Assembly (NCBI RefSeq): GCF_000007705.1
Contig: NC_005085.1
Location: forward strand, 1,178,001 to 1,242,000
Source of the DNA: Chromobacterium violaceum ATCC 12472
GTDB lineage: Bacteria; Pseudomonadota; Gammaproteobacteria; Burkholderiales; Chromobacteriaceae
Length of the DNA stretch: 64,000 bases
Direction: 5' to 3'
The notes under the pieces: generated by a model
Databases searched by the model: none
Told to the model about the DNA's origin: nothing
What the model saw: the letters and a program-made list of their open reading frames with translations, nothing else
Made by a program: the position numbers and the translations under genes
Part shown: in pieces, positions 1 through 8,897 of the stretch
Numbering within the stretch: position 1 is the stretch's first letter
How the letters are laid out: each line of letters starts with the position of its first letter

Positions 1-1
1 G

Positions 2-1261
2 CTGGGGCTGATCGTGGTCGACGAGGAGCATGACGGCTCGTTCAAGCAGCAGGACGGCCTGCGCTACCACGCGCGCGACCTGGCGGTGTGGCGCGCGCGC
101 CGCGCCGGCGTCGCCATCGTGCTGGGCTCGGCCACGCCCAGCCTGGAGACGGTGGCCAATGTCGAGGCCGGCCGCTACAAGAGATTGACGCTGAGCCGGC
201 GCGCCCACGGCGCGGCCAGGCTGCCCGAGGTGCGGCTGGTGGACACCCGCCGCAAGAAGTTGGCCGAGGGCCTGTCCGAGCCGGTGCTGGAGGCGCTGCA
301 GGCCCGGCTGGCGCGCAAGGAGATGAGCCTGGTGTTCATCAACCGCCGCGGCTTCGCGCCGGTGGTGGCCTGCAGCGCCTGCGGCTGGACCAGCGGCTGC
401 CCGCATTGCTCGGCCAAGCTGGTGGTGCACCTGATGGAGCGCAAGCTGCGCTGCCACCACTGCGGCTGGGAGGAGCCGGTGCCGCGCGCCTGTCCGGACT
501 GCGGCGATCCCGACATCAAGCCCTTGGGCGAAGGCACGCAGCGGCTGGAGTCGGCGCTGCAGCGCATGCTGCCGGACGCGCGCGTGCTGCGGATAGACCG
601 CGACACCACCAGCCGCAAGGATGCCTGGGACGAGGTGTACCGCAAGGTGCACGGCGGCGAGGTGGACATTCTGGTCGGCACCCAGATGCTGGCCAAGGGC
701 CACGATTTCGGCACCCTGTCGCTGGTGGCGGCGCTGGGGGCCGACGGCGGCCTGTATTCGGCCGACTTCCGCGCATCGGAGCGTCTGTTCGCCCAGTTGA
801 TGCAGGTGGCCGGCCGCGCCGGCCGCGCCGACGCGCCGGGCGAGGTGCTGGTGCAGACGCAGTGGCCGGACCATCCGCTGTACCAAGCACTGGTGGCCCA
901 CGATTTCGACGGCTACGCGGCCACGCTGCTGACCGAGCGCCGCCAGGCCGGTTTCCCGCCGTCCACCTTCCAGGCGCTGCTGCGCGCCGACAGTCCGGAA
1001 CTGGCCCGGGCCACCGCCTTCCTGCGCCAGGCGCGCGAGACGCTGGAGCCGTTGGCCGAGGGCGTGCTGATTTCCGGTCCGGCGCCGGCGCTGATGGCCA
1101 GGCTGGCCCAGCGCGAGCGCGCGCAACTGGTGCTGGAGTCGCCGCAGCGCGGCGCGCTGCACCGCTTGCTCGATAGCCTGCCGCCGATGCTGGATGGCTT
1201 GGCCAAGGCGCATGGGAGGGCCTTGCGCTGGTCGCTGGACGTGGATCCGCAGGAATTATGA
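2..1261 (+). CDS. priA: Primosomal protein N' (PriA helicase), 3' part
   Basis: This is the C-terminal part of PriA, the SF2 3'-5' DNA helicase that reloads the replisome at stalled forks. The reading frame is open at the window edge, so the start lies upstream. The first visible residues contain the Walker B DEEH box, followed by GSATPS (motif III). Eight cysteines in four pairs (CSAC, CPHC, CHHC, CPDC) form the zinc-binding domain inserted between the helicase halves. Later helicase motifs VGTQMLAKGHDF and QVAGRAGR (motifs V and VI) are intact. The stop codon overlaps an ATG at 1258, but the next gene probably starts at 1273. Confidence 0.96.
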   Translation: MGLIVVDEEHDGSFKQQDGLRYHARDLAVWRARRAGVAIVLGSATPSLETVANVEAGRYKRLTLSRRAHGAARLPEVRLVDTRRKKLAEGLSEPVLEALQARLARKEMSLVFINRRGFAPVVACSACGWTSGCPHCSAKLVVHLMERKLRCHHCGWEEPVPRACPDCGDPDIKPLGEGTQRLESALQRMLPDARVLRIDRDTTSRKDAWDEVYRKVHGGEVDILVGTQMLAKGHDFGTLSLVAALGADGGLYSADFRASERLFAQLMQVAGRAGRADAPGEVLVQTQWPDHPLYQALVAHDFDGYAATLLTERRQAGFPPSTFQALLRADSPELARATAFLRQARETLEPLAEGVLISGPAPALMARLAQRERAQLVLESPQRGALHRLLDSLPPMLDGLAKAHGRALRWSLDVDPQEL

Positions 1262-1272
1262 GAGGAAACGAT

Positions 1273-2664
1273 ATGGCAATCGCGAAGTGGCCGGTCTTGC
1301 TGGCGCTGGCCTGCGCGCCGGCGCTCGCGCTGGATCTGCATGGCCTGAAGCCGGATGAGATTGCGGTCTGGGCGGCGCCGGTGGAGGGCGACGCTCCGGC
1401 GATAACCCATAGGGCGGACGCGCCGGTGAATCCGGCGTCGACGATGAAGCTGCTGACCGGCTGGGCGGCGCTCAACCGCCTGGGGCCGGATTACCGCTGG
1501 AAGACGGCGTTGCTGTCGGCCGCGCCGGTGGAAGGCGGCGCGCTGAAGGGCGATCTGTACTGGCTGGGCGGCGGCGATCCGCGCTTCGACAACGGCGACC
1601 TGCTGAGCCTGCTGTACAGTCTGCGGCTGCGCGGCATCCGCCAGCTGGACGGGCGCCTGCTGCTGGACAAGCGCGCCTTCGGCAATGTCGGCGGCGCCGA
1701 TGATTTCGACGGCGACGCCGGGCGGGCCTTCGTCGTCGGCCCGGATGCCCATCTGACCAATCTGAAGGTCGCCTGGCTGACTTTTTTCAACGACGGACAG
1801 GGCGCGCGCGTCGCGCTGGACCCGCCGCTGGCCGGCGTAGAGCTGCGCGCGGCGCTGACGCCGGGCCCGGACCAGCCTTGCGCGGACGTGCGCCGCTTCG
1901 TCTCCATCGACAACGATGGCCGCCGGGTGCGCGTGACGGGCAGTCTGCCGCCGGCCTGCGACGGGCAGCGCGCCTACGTCAACGTGCTGGACCACGACGC
2001 GTTCGCCGGCCAGGACTTCTCGGCGCTGTGGCAGGCGCTGGGCGGCAGCGGGCCGCTGCGGGTGGCGCGCGGCCGCGCGCCGGACGACGCGCGCGAGCTG
2101 GCGTCCTGGCAGTCGCAGCCCTTGGCGGTGGCGCTGTCCGACATCAACAAGTACAGCAACAACACCATGGCGCGCACGCTGTTCCTGACGCTGGGCCGCG
2201 CGGCCGGCGGCGAGGATACCGCCGCCGCGGCCGAGCGGGCGCTGCGCGAGGAGCTGAGCCTGCGCGGCATCGCCGACGCCGGCGCGCTGCGGCTGGAGAA
2301 CGGCTCCGGACTGTCGCGGCGCGAGCGGGTGACGGCCCGGCTGCTGGGCGAGGTGCTGCTGGACGCCGCGCGCGGGCCGTACGCCGGCGAGTTCATCGCC
2401 AGCCTGCCGATCGCCGCCACCGACGGCACGCTGAAGAAGCGCTTCGTAGAGCTGGGGCCGCGGCTGCGGATGAAGACCGGCACGCTGAACGACGTCAAGG
2501 CGCTGGCCGGCTACTGGCAGGCGGCCGACGGCAGGCGGCTGGCCATCGTCGCCATCGTCAACGGCCCGCGGGCGATGGAGTCGGGCAAGGCGCTGGACGC
2601 GGTGGTGGCCGACCTGGCGCTCGCCTTCAACACCGACACGATGCGATCCAGCGCAAAGCGCTGA
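1273..2664 (+). CDS. dacB: D-alanyl-D-alanine carboxypeptidase/endopeptidase (PBP4 type)
   Basis: This is a periplasmic S13-family penicillin-binding protein that trims or cleaves peptidoglycan cross-links. All three active-site motifs are visible: SxxK (STMK, residues 56-59), SxN (SNN, residues 295-297) and KTG (residues 401-403). An N-terminal hydrophobic signal sequence ends around ALAL at residue 20. I chose the ATG at 1273 because AGAGGA sits about six bases upstream. An in-frame ATG at 1258 overlaps the priA stop and would add five residues. The 463-residue length matches the family. The gene follows priA directly and may be cotranscribed. Confidence 0.93.
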   Translation: MAIAKWPVLLALACAPALALDLHGLKPDEIAVWAAPVEGDAPAITHRADAPVNPASTMKLLTGWAALNRLGPDYRWKTALLSAAPVEGGALKGDLYWLGGGDPRFDNGDLLSLLYSLRLRGIRQLDGRLLLDKRAFGNVGGADDFDGDAGRAFVVGPDAHLTNLKVAWLTFFNDGQGARVALDPPLAGVELRAALTPGPDQPCADVRRFVSIDNDGRRVRVTGSLPPACDGQRAYVNVLDHDAFAGQDFSALWQALGGSGPLRVARGRAPDDARELASWQSQPLAVALSDINKYSNNTMARTLFLTLGRAAGGEDTAAAAERALREELSLRGIADAGALRLENGSGLSRRERVTARLLGEVLLDAARGPYAGEFIASLPIAATDGTLKKRFVELGPRLRMKTGTLNDVKALAGYWQAADGRRLAIVAIVNGPRAMESGKALDAVVADLALAFNTDTMRSSAKR

Positions 2665-2678
2665 GCCGCGAACCCGGC

Positions 2679-2684
2679 TATAAT
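2679..2684 (+). promoter_or_regulatory. Probable -10 box of grxC
   Basis: A perfect TATAAT lies 31 bases before the grxC start. No good -35 box is apparent 16-18 bases upstream, so this is supported by the -10 alone. Confidence 0.4.
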
Positions 2685-2714
2685 CGTCGGCGATCGAATT
2701 TTCAGGCGACAACC

Positions 2715-2972
2715 ATGAAACCGGTAACCATGTACACCACGGCGGTCTGCCCGTACTGCGTGCGCGCCAAGCAGCTGCTGGCCAGCAAGGGCGTGGGCGG
2801 CATCAACGAGATCCGCATCGACCTCGACCCGGACGCGCGCGACAAGATGATGGCGCTGACCGGCCGCCGCACCGTGCCGCAGATCTTCATCGGCGACACC
2901 CATGTCGGCGGTTGCGACGACCTGGTCGCGCTGAACCAGGCCGGCAAGCTGGACCCGCTGCTGGCTGACTGA
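2715..2972 (+). CDS. grxC: Glutaredoxin 3
   Basis: This is an 85-residue cytoplasmic dithiol glutaredoxin that reduces disulfides using glutathione. The CPYC active site is at residues 12-15. The TVPQIFIG cis-proline segment and the GGCDD glutathione-binding motif follow in the usual places. A TATAAT at 2679 suggests its own promoter after dacB. grxC next to secB and gpsA is a conserved order in beta- and gammaproteobacteria, which supports the assignment. Confidence 0.96.
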   Translation: MKPVTMYTTAVCPYCVRAKQLLASKGVGGINEIRIDLDPDARDKMMALTGRRTVPQIFIGDTHVGGCDDLVALNQAGKLDPLLAD

Positions 2973-3079
2973 GCGGCGGCGTTGCCCCGATTGGCCGCCG
3001 CGCGGCTTTCGTGCGATGATGCCCGCCGATGTACCCATAACATTCTGCTGTCATGAGACGGCTTTTTGCGAGAAAGAAC

Positions 3080-3532
3080 ATGAGCGAACAACAAGAGCTG
3101 CAACCGGCGTTTTCCATCGAAAAAATCTATGTGAAGGACATCTCGCTGGAGGTGCCGAACGCGCCCCAGGTGTTCCTGGAACAAGCTCAGCCGGAAATCG
3201 ACATGCAGCTGGCCAGCGCCGGCCAGCAGCTGGACGACGGCTTCTTCGAAGTGACCCTGACCGTCACCGTGACCGCCAAGCTGCCGGAAAAAACCATGTT
3301 CCTGTGCGAAGTGGCCCAGGCAGGCATCTTCCAGATCCGCAACATCCCGGGCGAAGACCTGGACCCGATCCTGGGCGTGGCTTGCCCGAACATCCTGTTC
3401 CCGTACGCGCGCGAGACGGTGTCCAGCGTGGTGAACCGCGCCGGCTTCCCGCCGGTGCTGCTGGCGCCGATCAACTTCGAAGCGCTGTACATGCAGCAGC
3501 GCGCGCAGCAAGCCGAAGCCGGCAACGCCTGA
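3080..3532 (+). CDS. secB: Protein-export chaperone SecB
   Basis: SecB is the cytoplasmic tetrameric chaperone that keeps precursor proteins unfolded and hands them to SecA. The protein starts MSEQQELQP, and the segments [19 protein letters not shown] and [20 protein letters not shown] are typical of SecB. An in-frame ATG at 3053 would add nine residues that do not look like SecB, so I take 3080. The 150-residue length is normal. The gene lies between grxC and gpsA, separated from gpsA by one exported protein. Confidence 0.96.
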   Translation: MSEQQELQPAFSIEKIYVKDISLEVPNAPQVFLEQAQPEIDMQLASAGQQLDDGFFEVTLTVTVTAKLPEKTMFLCEVAQAGIFQIRNIPGEDLDPILGVACPNILFPYARETVSSVVNRAGFPPVLLAPINFEALYMQQRAQQAEAGNA

Positions 3533-3540
3533 GGCTGGCC

Positions 3541-3984
3541 ATGAAGCGTCTCGTTCTGCCGCTGCTGCTGGCATCCGCGTTGGCGGCGTCGTCCGCCCAT
3601 GCCCTGGAATTCCGTTCGGTCAAGGAAACCGGCGTCGCGCTGTACGAGGCGCCCTCGCTGAGCGCGAAGAAGCTGTTCGCGGTCAGCCGCTATTATCCGG
3701 TCGAGGTGCTGCAAAGCCAGAAGGAGTGGGCGCGGGTGCGCGACGCCACCGGCGGCATCGCCTGGATTCCGGCCGCGGCATTGTCCAAGCAGCGCTGGCT
3801 GCTGGTGGTGTCGGCCCAGGCCGGCGTGCGCGACCGGGGCGCCGAGGACGGCAAGCTGCTGTTCACCGTGCCCAAGGACGGCGTGCTGGAATTGCAGGAG
3901 CCGCCGCAGAACGGCTGGGCCAAGGTCCGCCACCGCGACGGCAGCGTCGGCTATGCTCGTATTACCGACCTCTGGGGCTTGTAA
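3541..3984 (+). CDS. Exported SH3-like domain protein
   Basis: This 147-residue protein has a clear Sec signal peptide (hydrophobic LVLPLLLASALAASSAHA, likely cleaved before Leu-Glu). Two bacterial SH3-like repeats follow. Each has the pattern of a short lead-in, a conserved W-A-x-V-R segment (WARVR, WAKVRHRDG) and a closing hydrophobic turn (GIAWIPA, GSVGYARITDLWGL). Bacterial SH3 domains usually bind peptidoglycan or act as periplasmic adaptors, but the partner here is unknown. It starts eight bases after secB and ends nine bases before gpsA, so it is probably in one transcript with both. Confidence 0.8.
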   Translation: MKRLVLPLLLASALAASSAHALEFRSVKETGVALYEAPSLSAKKLFAVSRYYPVEVLQSQKEWARVRDATGGIAWIPAAALSKQRWLLVVSAQAGVRDRGAEDGKLLFTVPKDGVLELQEPPQNGWAKVRHRDGSVGYARITDLWGL

Positions 3985-3993
3985 GGATAGGGC

Positions 3994-4998
3994 ATGAAAC
4001 TGGCGATTCTCGGCGCCGGCGCCTGGGGCAGCGCGCTGGCGATAGCTTTTGCCCGTCACCACCAGGTGACGCTGTGGGCGCGCGACGCCGAACAGATCCG
4101 GCAACTGGGCGAGGAGCGGGTCAACCGCCGCTATCTGCCGGATTGTCCGTTTCCGGAGCAGCTGAAGCTGTCGTCCGATCTGGCCGAGGCCGCGCATGAC
4201 GCCGAGCTGGTGCTGATCGTCACGCCGATGGCGGGGCTGCGGCCGACGCTGAAGGCGTTGACCGCGCTGGATGCGCCGCTGCCGCCCATCCTGTGGGCGT
4301 GCAAGGGCTTCGAGGCTGGCTCCAGCCTGCTGCCGCACCAGGTGGCGGAGGAGGAGCTGCCGGCCGATCATCTGTACGGCGCGCTGTCCGGCCCCAGTTT
4401 CGCCCGCGAGGTGGCGCAGGGCCTGCCGGCGGCGGTGACCATCGCTTCCGATCACGCCGAGTTCGCCGCCAGCGTCGCGCGCGAGCTGCACAGTCCGCTG
4501 CTGCGGCTGTACGCCAACGACGACCTGGTGGGCGTCGAGGTCGGCGGCGCGGTGAAGAACGTGATGGCGATCGCCACCGGCGTCGCCGACGGGCTGGATT
4601 TCGGCATGAACGCGCGCGCGGCGCTGATCACCCGCGGGCTGGCCGAGATCACCCGGCTCGCGATGGCGCTGGGCGCCAGCCCGCAGACCATGATGGGCCT
4701 GTCCGGCATGGGCGATCTGATCCTCACCTGCACCGGCGCGCTGTCGCGCAACCGCCAGGTGGGCCTGAAGCTGGCCGAGGGCAAGCCCCTGCAGCAGGTG
4801 CTGGAGGAGCTGGGCCACGTGGCCGAGGGCGTGGCCACCGCGCGCGAGGTGCTGACCATGGCCGAGCGGCTGCAGGTGGACATGCCGATCACCGCCGCGG
4901 TGTGCGGCCTGCTGTACCAGGGCCACGATCCGCAACAAGTGGTGGACGGCCTGCTCAGGCGTTCGCCCAAGTCCGAATCCGGCGGCTTGCTGGATTAG
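3994..4998 (+). CDS. gpsA: Glycerol-3-phosphate dehydrogenase [NAD(P)+]
   Basis: GpsA reduces dihydroxyacetone phosphate to sn-glycerol-3-phosphate for phospholipid synthesis in the cytoplasm. The N-terminal Rossmann motif [11 protein letters not shown], the GPSFAREV segment, the catalytic-lysine segment [14 protein letters not shown] and the [13 protein letters not shown] motif are all intact. The 334-residue length is normal. It closes the grxC-secB-gpsA cluster and is followed by a strong terminator. Confidence 0.97.
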
Positions 4999-5026
4999 CG
5001 CGGCGGACGCCCGCGCAAAAGACATC

Positions 5027-5060
5027 AAGGCCGCTGCCTTTTACGGGCAGCGGCCTTTTC
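5027..5060. terminator. Bidirectional terminator between gpsA and folE
   Basis: A 12-bp perfect stem (AAGGCCGCTGCC, 5027-5038, pairing with 5046-5057) with a seven-base loop is flanked by A-rich and T-rich sequence. It lies between convergent gpsA and folE and can serve both. Confidence 0.85.
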
Positions 5061-5072
5061 GCTGTCCGCCGC

Positions 5073-5693
5073 TCAGCGCTCGATCGCGCGCAGGAACTGG
5101 TTGCGGGCTTCCGCGTCGGTTTCGAAGTCGCCGGCGTAGCACTGGGTGATCACCCGTTCGTCGCCGCGCCGGTTTTCCCCCATCAGCAGGCATAGCTGCT
5201 CGGCCTCGATCAGGCAGGCGGCGCCGCGCGCCTCGCCGTGCTCGACCAGGGTGCGGGCGATCTCGTGGGTGATCCATTCCTGGTAGGTGTAGCGGTGGCT
5301 GATGGCGTCCACCATGCGCGCGATGCGGCCGAAGCCGTGCAGCCGGCCGCCGGGCAGGTAGGCGACGTGGGCGACGCCGCGGAAGGGCAGCAAGTGGTGC
5401 GGGCACATGCCGTGCACCGCCAGGCTGCGTATCACCACCATGTCGCGGCGCTCGTCGGCGAAGCCGCTGCCCAGCGCTTCGGCTGGCACGGTGTCGTAGC
5501 CGTCCAGCAGGCGCTTCTGCCACAGCTCGCGCACGCGCTGGGCGGTCTTGCCGGTGTGGATGGGATCGATGGCGATGCCGCTGGCGGTCAGCATGTCGGC
5601 CACCGCCCGCTCGAAGGCGGCGGCGTCGAACGGGCGGACCCGTTCCAGCGGGCGCTGGCAGGCGGCGTGGTCGTGATCGTCGGTAAAGGACAT
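5073..5693 (-). CDS. folE: GTP cyclohydrolase I
   Basis: FolE converts GTP to dihydroneopterin triphosphate, the first step of folate and pterin synthesis. The zinc ligands are visible in HGMCPHHLLPF (Cys and His) and QLCLLMGENRRGD (second Cys). GFADERRDMVVI and RYTYQEWITHEIA are also typical. The CLLMGENRRGD segment differs from the CMxMRGxRK form of E. coli, which suggests a divergent FolE subgroup. I start at 5693, where GGAG precedes the ATG by about six bases. An upstream ATG at 5744 lacks a ribosome site. Length 206 residues. Confidence 0.93.
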   Translation of the reverse strand: MSFTDDHDHAACQRPLERVRPFDAAAFERAVADMLTASGIAIDPIHTGKTAQRVRELWQKRLLDGYDTVPAEALGSGFADERRDMVVIRSLAVHGMCPHHLLPFRGVAHVAYLPGGRLHGFGRIARMVDAISHRYTYQEWITHEIARTLVEHGEARGAACLIEAEQLCLLMGENRRGDERVITQCYAGDFETDAEARNQFLRAIER

Positions 5694-5890
5694 GGGCGGC
5701 TCCGTTGCGGCCGGAGCAAGGGCGTCCGGCCTCGTGTCCCTCATGGTATAGGGACAGGGGCCGGTCTGACGATCAGATTTCGCCCATTTATTTCAAACCC
5801 GGCGCATGGCGCGCCGCGCCGACAGGGTTGAGGCGACCGCAACCGATGGCGCGGCAGGCGTTTCGCAGCGCCGGTTATCCTGGGCTGACG

Positions 5891-7615
5891 TCATTTCTTC
5901 GCGCCGGGACACTCGAGCGGCGTGTAGGGATAGCGCGGCCGCAGCCGCAGCCCGCCGGCGTCCAGGTCGGGCAGCTGCGGCGGCAGGGCATGCGCGCCTC
6001 CCGCCGCCAGCGCCTCCAGCGGCGCCGGGCACCCGGCGGGAAGGTCGTAGGCGGCGACGAGCGTCCACAGCCCCTGGGCATTCCGCTGGAACAAGGACAG
6101 CCGGGCGGGGAGCGGCTCCGCCAGCAGCACCTCCTGCTTGCCGCCGCCGCTGTAATCGCCGACATAGGCATCGCATGCCTCGCGGCCGTCCAGCAGGCAG
6201 GACGGCAGCTCTCCGCTTCGTTTGGCGGCTTGCTTCCAGTCCTGGGCTAGGAAGCCGGCCGGCAGCGCGGCCGGGCCGCGCGGACGGACCGCCTGGGCGG
6301 GAGGCCTGGGTTTGGCCTTGTCCTCGCTGAGGGCGTCGCTTGCCTTGCGGCGGACGGCGCCGCTGAGGGCGGGATCGTCCCTCAGCCGCAGCAGCGCGGC
6401 ATGGCCATAGCGCAGCCCGTGGTAGCGCAGGAAATCGAAATCGAAACGCTCGGCGGCCACGCGGCCGGCTTGCAGCCGCGCCAGCTGGCTGGATACCGAG
6501 ATCCGCGCCGGATCGGCCAGCGGCGTCAGCAAGGCGGCCAACAGCGCGAGCGACAGCCAGGCGGCGCCGATATTGGCGCTGGCCACGCCGGGGAGTCCGG
6601 CCTGACGCCGCAGTGCCGTCCAGCCGTAGCCGGCGGCATAGCAGGCGCCCAGGGCGACGAGGCTGGCGGCGAACACCCGGTCCGGCGACCAGCCGTACTG
6701 GCCGACGCGCAGCGCCAGCGCATAGGCGGCCAGTGTCTGCAGCGGCGCGAGCAGCAGGCAGGCGGCGCGCAGGCTGAGGGCGATCAGGCGCCCGGGCGTT
6801 TCGACGCCGTCCTGGTAGGCGGCGTTCAGCAGGAAGATCAGCAGCCCGCTCGCGCCCAGCAGCAGCGCGGCGGCGTGGCCGGTTTTCCACAGGCTGTCCA
6901 GCCCGGTGAAGGGCAGCAGCGCGAGAAAGGCGCCGATCAACAGCACAAGCAGGGGCAGCAGCCAGGACAGCAGGGTCAGCAGCAGCGAGCGCAGGCCCTG
7001 GATGATGCCCGGGCGGACGTCGCTCAGGTGCAGGCCGGCCGACAGCGCGAGCGCGCTGGCCGGTATCGCGAATTCGGCTTCTGCTATCAGCCGGCGCAGG
7101 CCGTCTATGCCCACCAGCGCGAACAGCTCGGCGCCCAAGTTCAGGACCAGCCAGAACACGCCGACGAACAGGCCGGAGAACATCAGCTGCAGGCCCAGCT
7201 TCCAGGCCGCGTCGAAATAGGCGGGATAGGACGCCCGCCAGCGCCGCTCGCCCTCGCCGGCCAGGATCATAGTCCAGGCGATGAACAGCAGCAGGGCGAT
7301 GCCCAGCGTCGCCAGCGCGCCCGGCGTCAGATCGGAGCGCGCGGCGTGTTCCAGCCCGGCGCGCCAGCGGTCATGCGCGCCGAAGGCGGCGACGGCGATG
7401 GCCAGCGCCGCCAGCCATGCCGCCAGCCGGGCGGGACGCAGCGCGCCCAGCCCGGTCTGGTACGGCAAGGGCAGAAACGCAGCCGCCAGCAGCAGCGGAG
7501 CGAACAGCAGCGGGTGGAGAGACAGCCAGCCGCCATGATCCGCCGCGCGGTACAGCGCGTATAGCGCGATCCCTTGCAGCAGACCGATGGCGGCGCGAAT
7601 GCGGAATGTGTTCAT
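5891..7615 (-). CDS. DUF4153 family multi-pass membrane protein
   Basis: This 574-residue protein has about ten predicted transmembrane segments in its first 370 residues. It starts with RAAIGLLQGIALYALYRAA, which is typical of DUF4153 proteins. The last 190 residues look soluble and contain a GDYSGGGKQEVLLAEP stretch resembling an FG-GAP/VCBS-type element. The function of the family is unknown. It lies between ubiH-like and folE genes on the same strand without obvious coupling. The family call rests on recognition of the N-terminal half; I cannot assign a role. Confidence 0.75.
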   Translation of the reverse strand: MNTFRIRAAIGLLQGIALYALYRAADHGGWLSLHPLLFAPLLLAAAFLPLPYQTGLGALRPARLAAWLAALAIAVAAFGAHDRWRAGLEHAARSDLTPGALATLGIALLLFIAWTMILAGEGERRWRASYPAYFDAAWKLGLQLMFSGLFVGVFWLVLNLGAELFALVGIDGLRRLIAEAEFAIPASALALSAGLHLSDVRPGIIQGLRSLLLTLLSWLLPLLVLLIGAFLALLPFTGLDSLWKTGHAAALLLGASGLLIFLLNAAYQDGVETPGRLIALSLRAACLLLAPLQTLAAYALALRVGQYGWSPDRVFAASLVALGACYAAGYGWTALRRQAGLPGVASANIGAAWLSLALLAALLTPLADPARISVSSQLARLQAGRVAAERFDFDFLRYHGLRYGHAALLRLRDDPALSGAVRRKASDALSEDKAKPRPPAQAVRPRGPAALPAGFLAQDWKQAAKRSGELPSCLLDGREACDAYVGDYSGGGKQEVLLAEPLPARLSLFQRNAQGLWTLVAAYDLPAGCPAPLEALAAGGAHALPPQLPDLDAGGLRLRPRYPYTPLECPGAKK

Positions 7616-7670
7616 GGATAGGCCAGGAGAGGGGGAAGTCCCCCGATCCTAGCATGAAGGGGAGAAACGC

Positions 7671-8852
7671 TCAGGCGCGCAGCCCCAGCGCGTAGCGTAT
7701 CGCCTCGCGCTTCAGCGGCCCGGCCTTGTCTGCCAGCCGCAAGCCCAGGCCGCGCAGCAGGCGCAGCGGGCCGATATCGTTGGCAAAGCCGTAGCAGAAG
7801 GCGTCCATGCCGGCCTGCATCGCCAGGTTGGCGGGCTTGCGCGCGCGCTGATAGCGCACCAGCGTCTTCCCGCTCGCCCAATCCTCTCCCTTGGCATGGG
7901 CGTCCAGAATGGTCCGGGCCAGCATCGCTGCGTCCTGGAAGCCCAGGTTGACGCCCTGGCCTGCCAGCGGGTGGATGGTGTGGGCGGCGTCGCCGGCCAG
8001 CGCCACGCCGTCCTTGACGTAGCATTGGGCGTGGCGGCGGGTCAGGCCGAAGCTGCCGCGCGCCGCCAGCTCCCGGATGCCCGGCAGCTTGCGCGGAAAC
8101 GCTTGGCTGACGGCGGCGATCAGCTCGTCGTCGCCCAGCGTCAGCAAGCGCTTCACCTCTTCGGGCCGGTGGTACCACACCAGGGAGGCCGCGTCGCCGC
8201 TTAGCGGCAGGAAGGCCTGCGGGCCGTCCGGCGTGAAGCGCTGCCAGGTGATGTCCTGCTGGCCGCCGTCGATCCGGCAGGACAGGACCAGCGCGTGCAT
8301 CGGGTAGTCCCAGCCGGTGACGCCGATGCCGGCGGCGTCGCGCACCTGAGAGCGGGCGCCGTCGGCGGCGATCAGCAGCCTGGCTTGCAGCCTGCTGCCG
8401 TCCGACAGCGTCAACTGGGAGGCTTGGGGACGGTAGACGATGTCCGACACCACGGCCGGGCAGCGGTAGTCGATGTCGCCCTTGGCCAGCAAGGCCTCGG
8501 TGGCGGCCAGCTGCACCACGCGGTTTTCCACGATGTGGCCCAGTTCGGGCACGCCGGCCTCGGCGGCGTCGAACAGCGTGCCGGCGGCCTCGTCCCGCTC
8601 CCAGACCTGCATGCGGCGATAGGGCGCGGCGCGCATCGCCAGCGCCTGGCCCCAGGCGCCGATGGTTTGCAGAAAGGCGGCGGAAGCCGGGCTGATCGCC
8701 GAGACCCGCAGGTCCGGCGCCTGTTCCGGCGCGAACGGCGCGGGGGCTTCCCGTTCCAGCACAGAGACCGACAGGCCCTTGCCCGAGAGCGCCGCGCCCA
8801 GCGCGCTGCCCACCATGCCGCCGCCGACGATGACGATGTCGCGGTGTTCCAT
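7671..8852 (-). CDS. UbiH/UbiF/VisC-family FAD-dependent hydroxylase
   Basis: This is a 393-residue flavoprotein monooxygenase of the ubiquinone-biosynthesis hydroxylase family. The N-terminal dinucleotide motif VIVGGGMVGSALGAAL, the central DGARSQVRDAAGI segment and the C-terminal FAD motif GDAAHTIHPLAGQGVNLGFQDA are all present. The family hydroxylates the ring of the ubiquinone precursor at C1, C5 or C6. Which position this member modifies cannot be told from sequence alone, so I give no symbol. GGAG about seven bases before the ATG supports the start. Confidence 0.88.
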   Translation of the reverse strand: MEHRDIVIVGGGMVGSALGAALSGKGLSVSVLEREAPAPFAPEQAPDLRVSAISPASAAFLQTIGAWGQALAMRAAPYRRMQVWERDEAAGTLFDAAEAGVPELGHIVENRVVQLAATEALLAKGDIDYRCPAVVSDIVYRPQASQLTLSDGSRLQARLLIAADGARSQVRDAAGIGVTGWDYPMHALVLSCRIDGGQQDITWQRFTPDGPQAFLPLSGDAASLVWYHRPEEVKRLLTLGDDELIAAVSQAFPRKLPGIRELAARGSFGLTRRHAQCYVKDGVALAGDAAHTIHPLAGQGVNLGFQDAAMLARTILDAHAKGEDWASGKTLVRYQRARKPANLAMQAGMDAFCYGFANDIGPLRLLRGLGLRLADKAGPLKREAIRYALGLRA

Positions 8853-8897
8853 TGCATTCTCCTTGTCAGGCCGGCCTTGAGCCGGCGCGAATGGCGC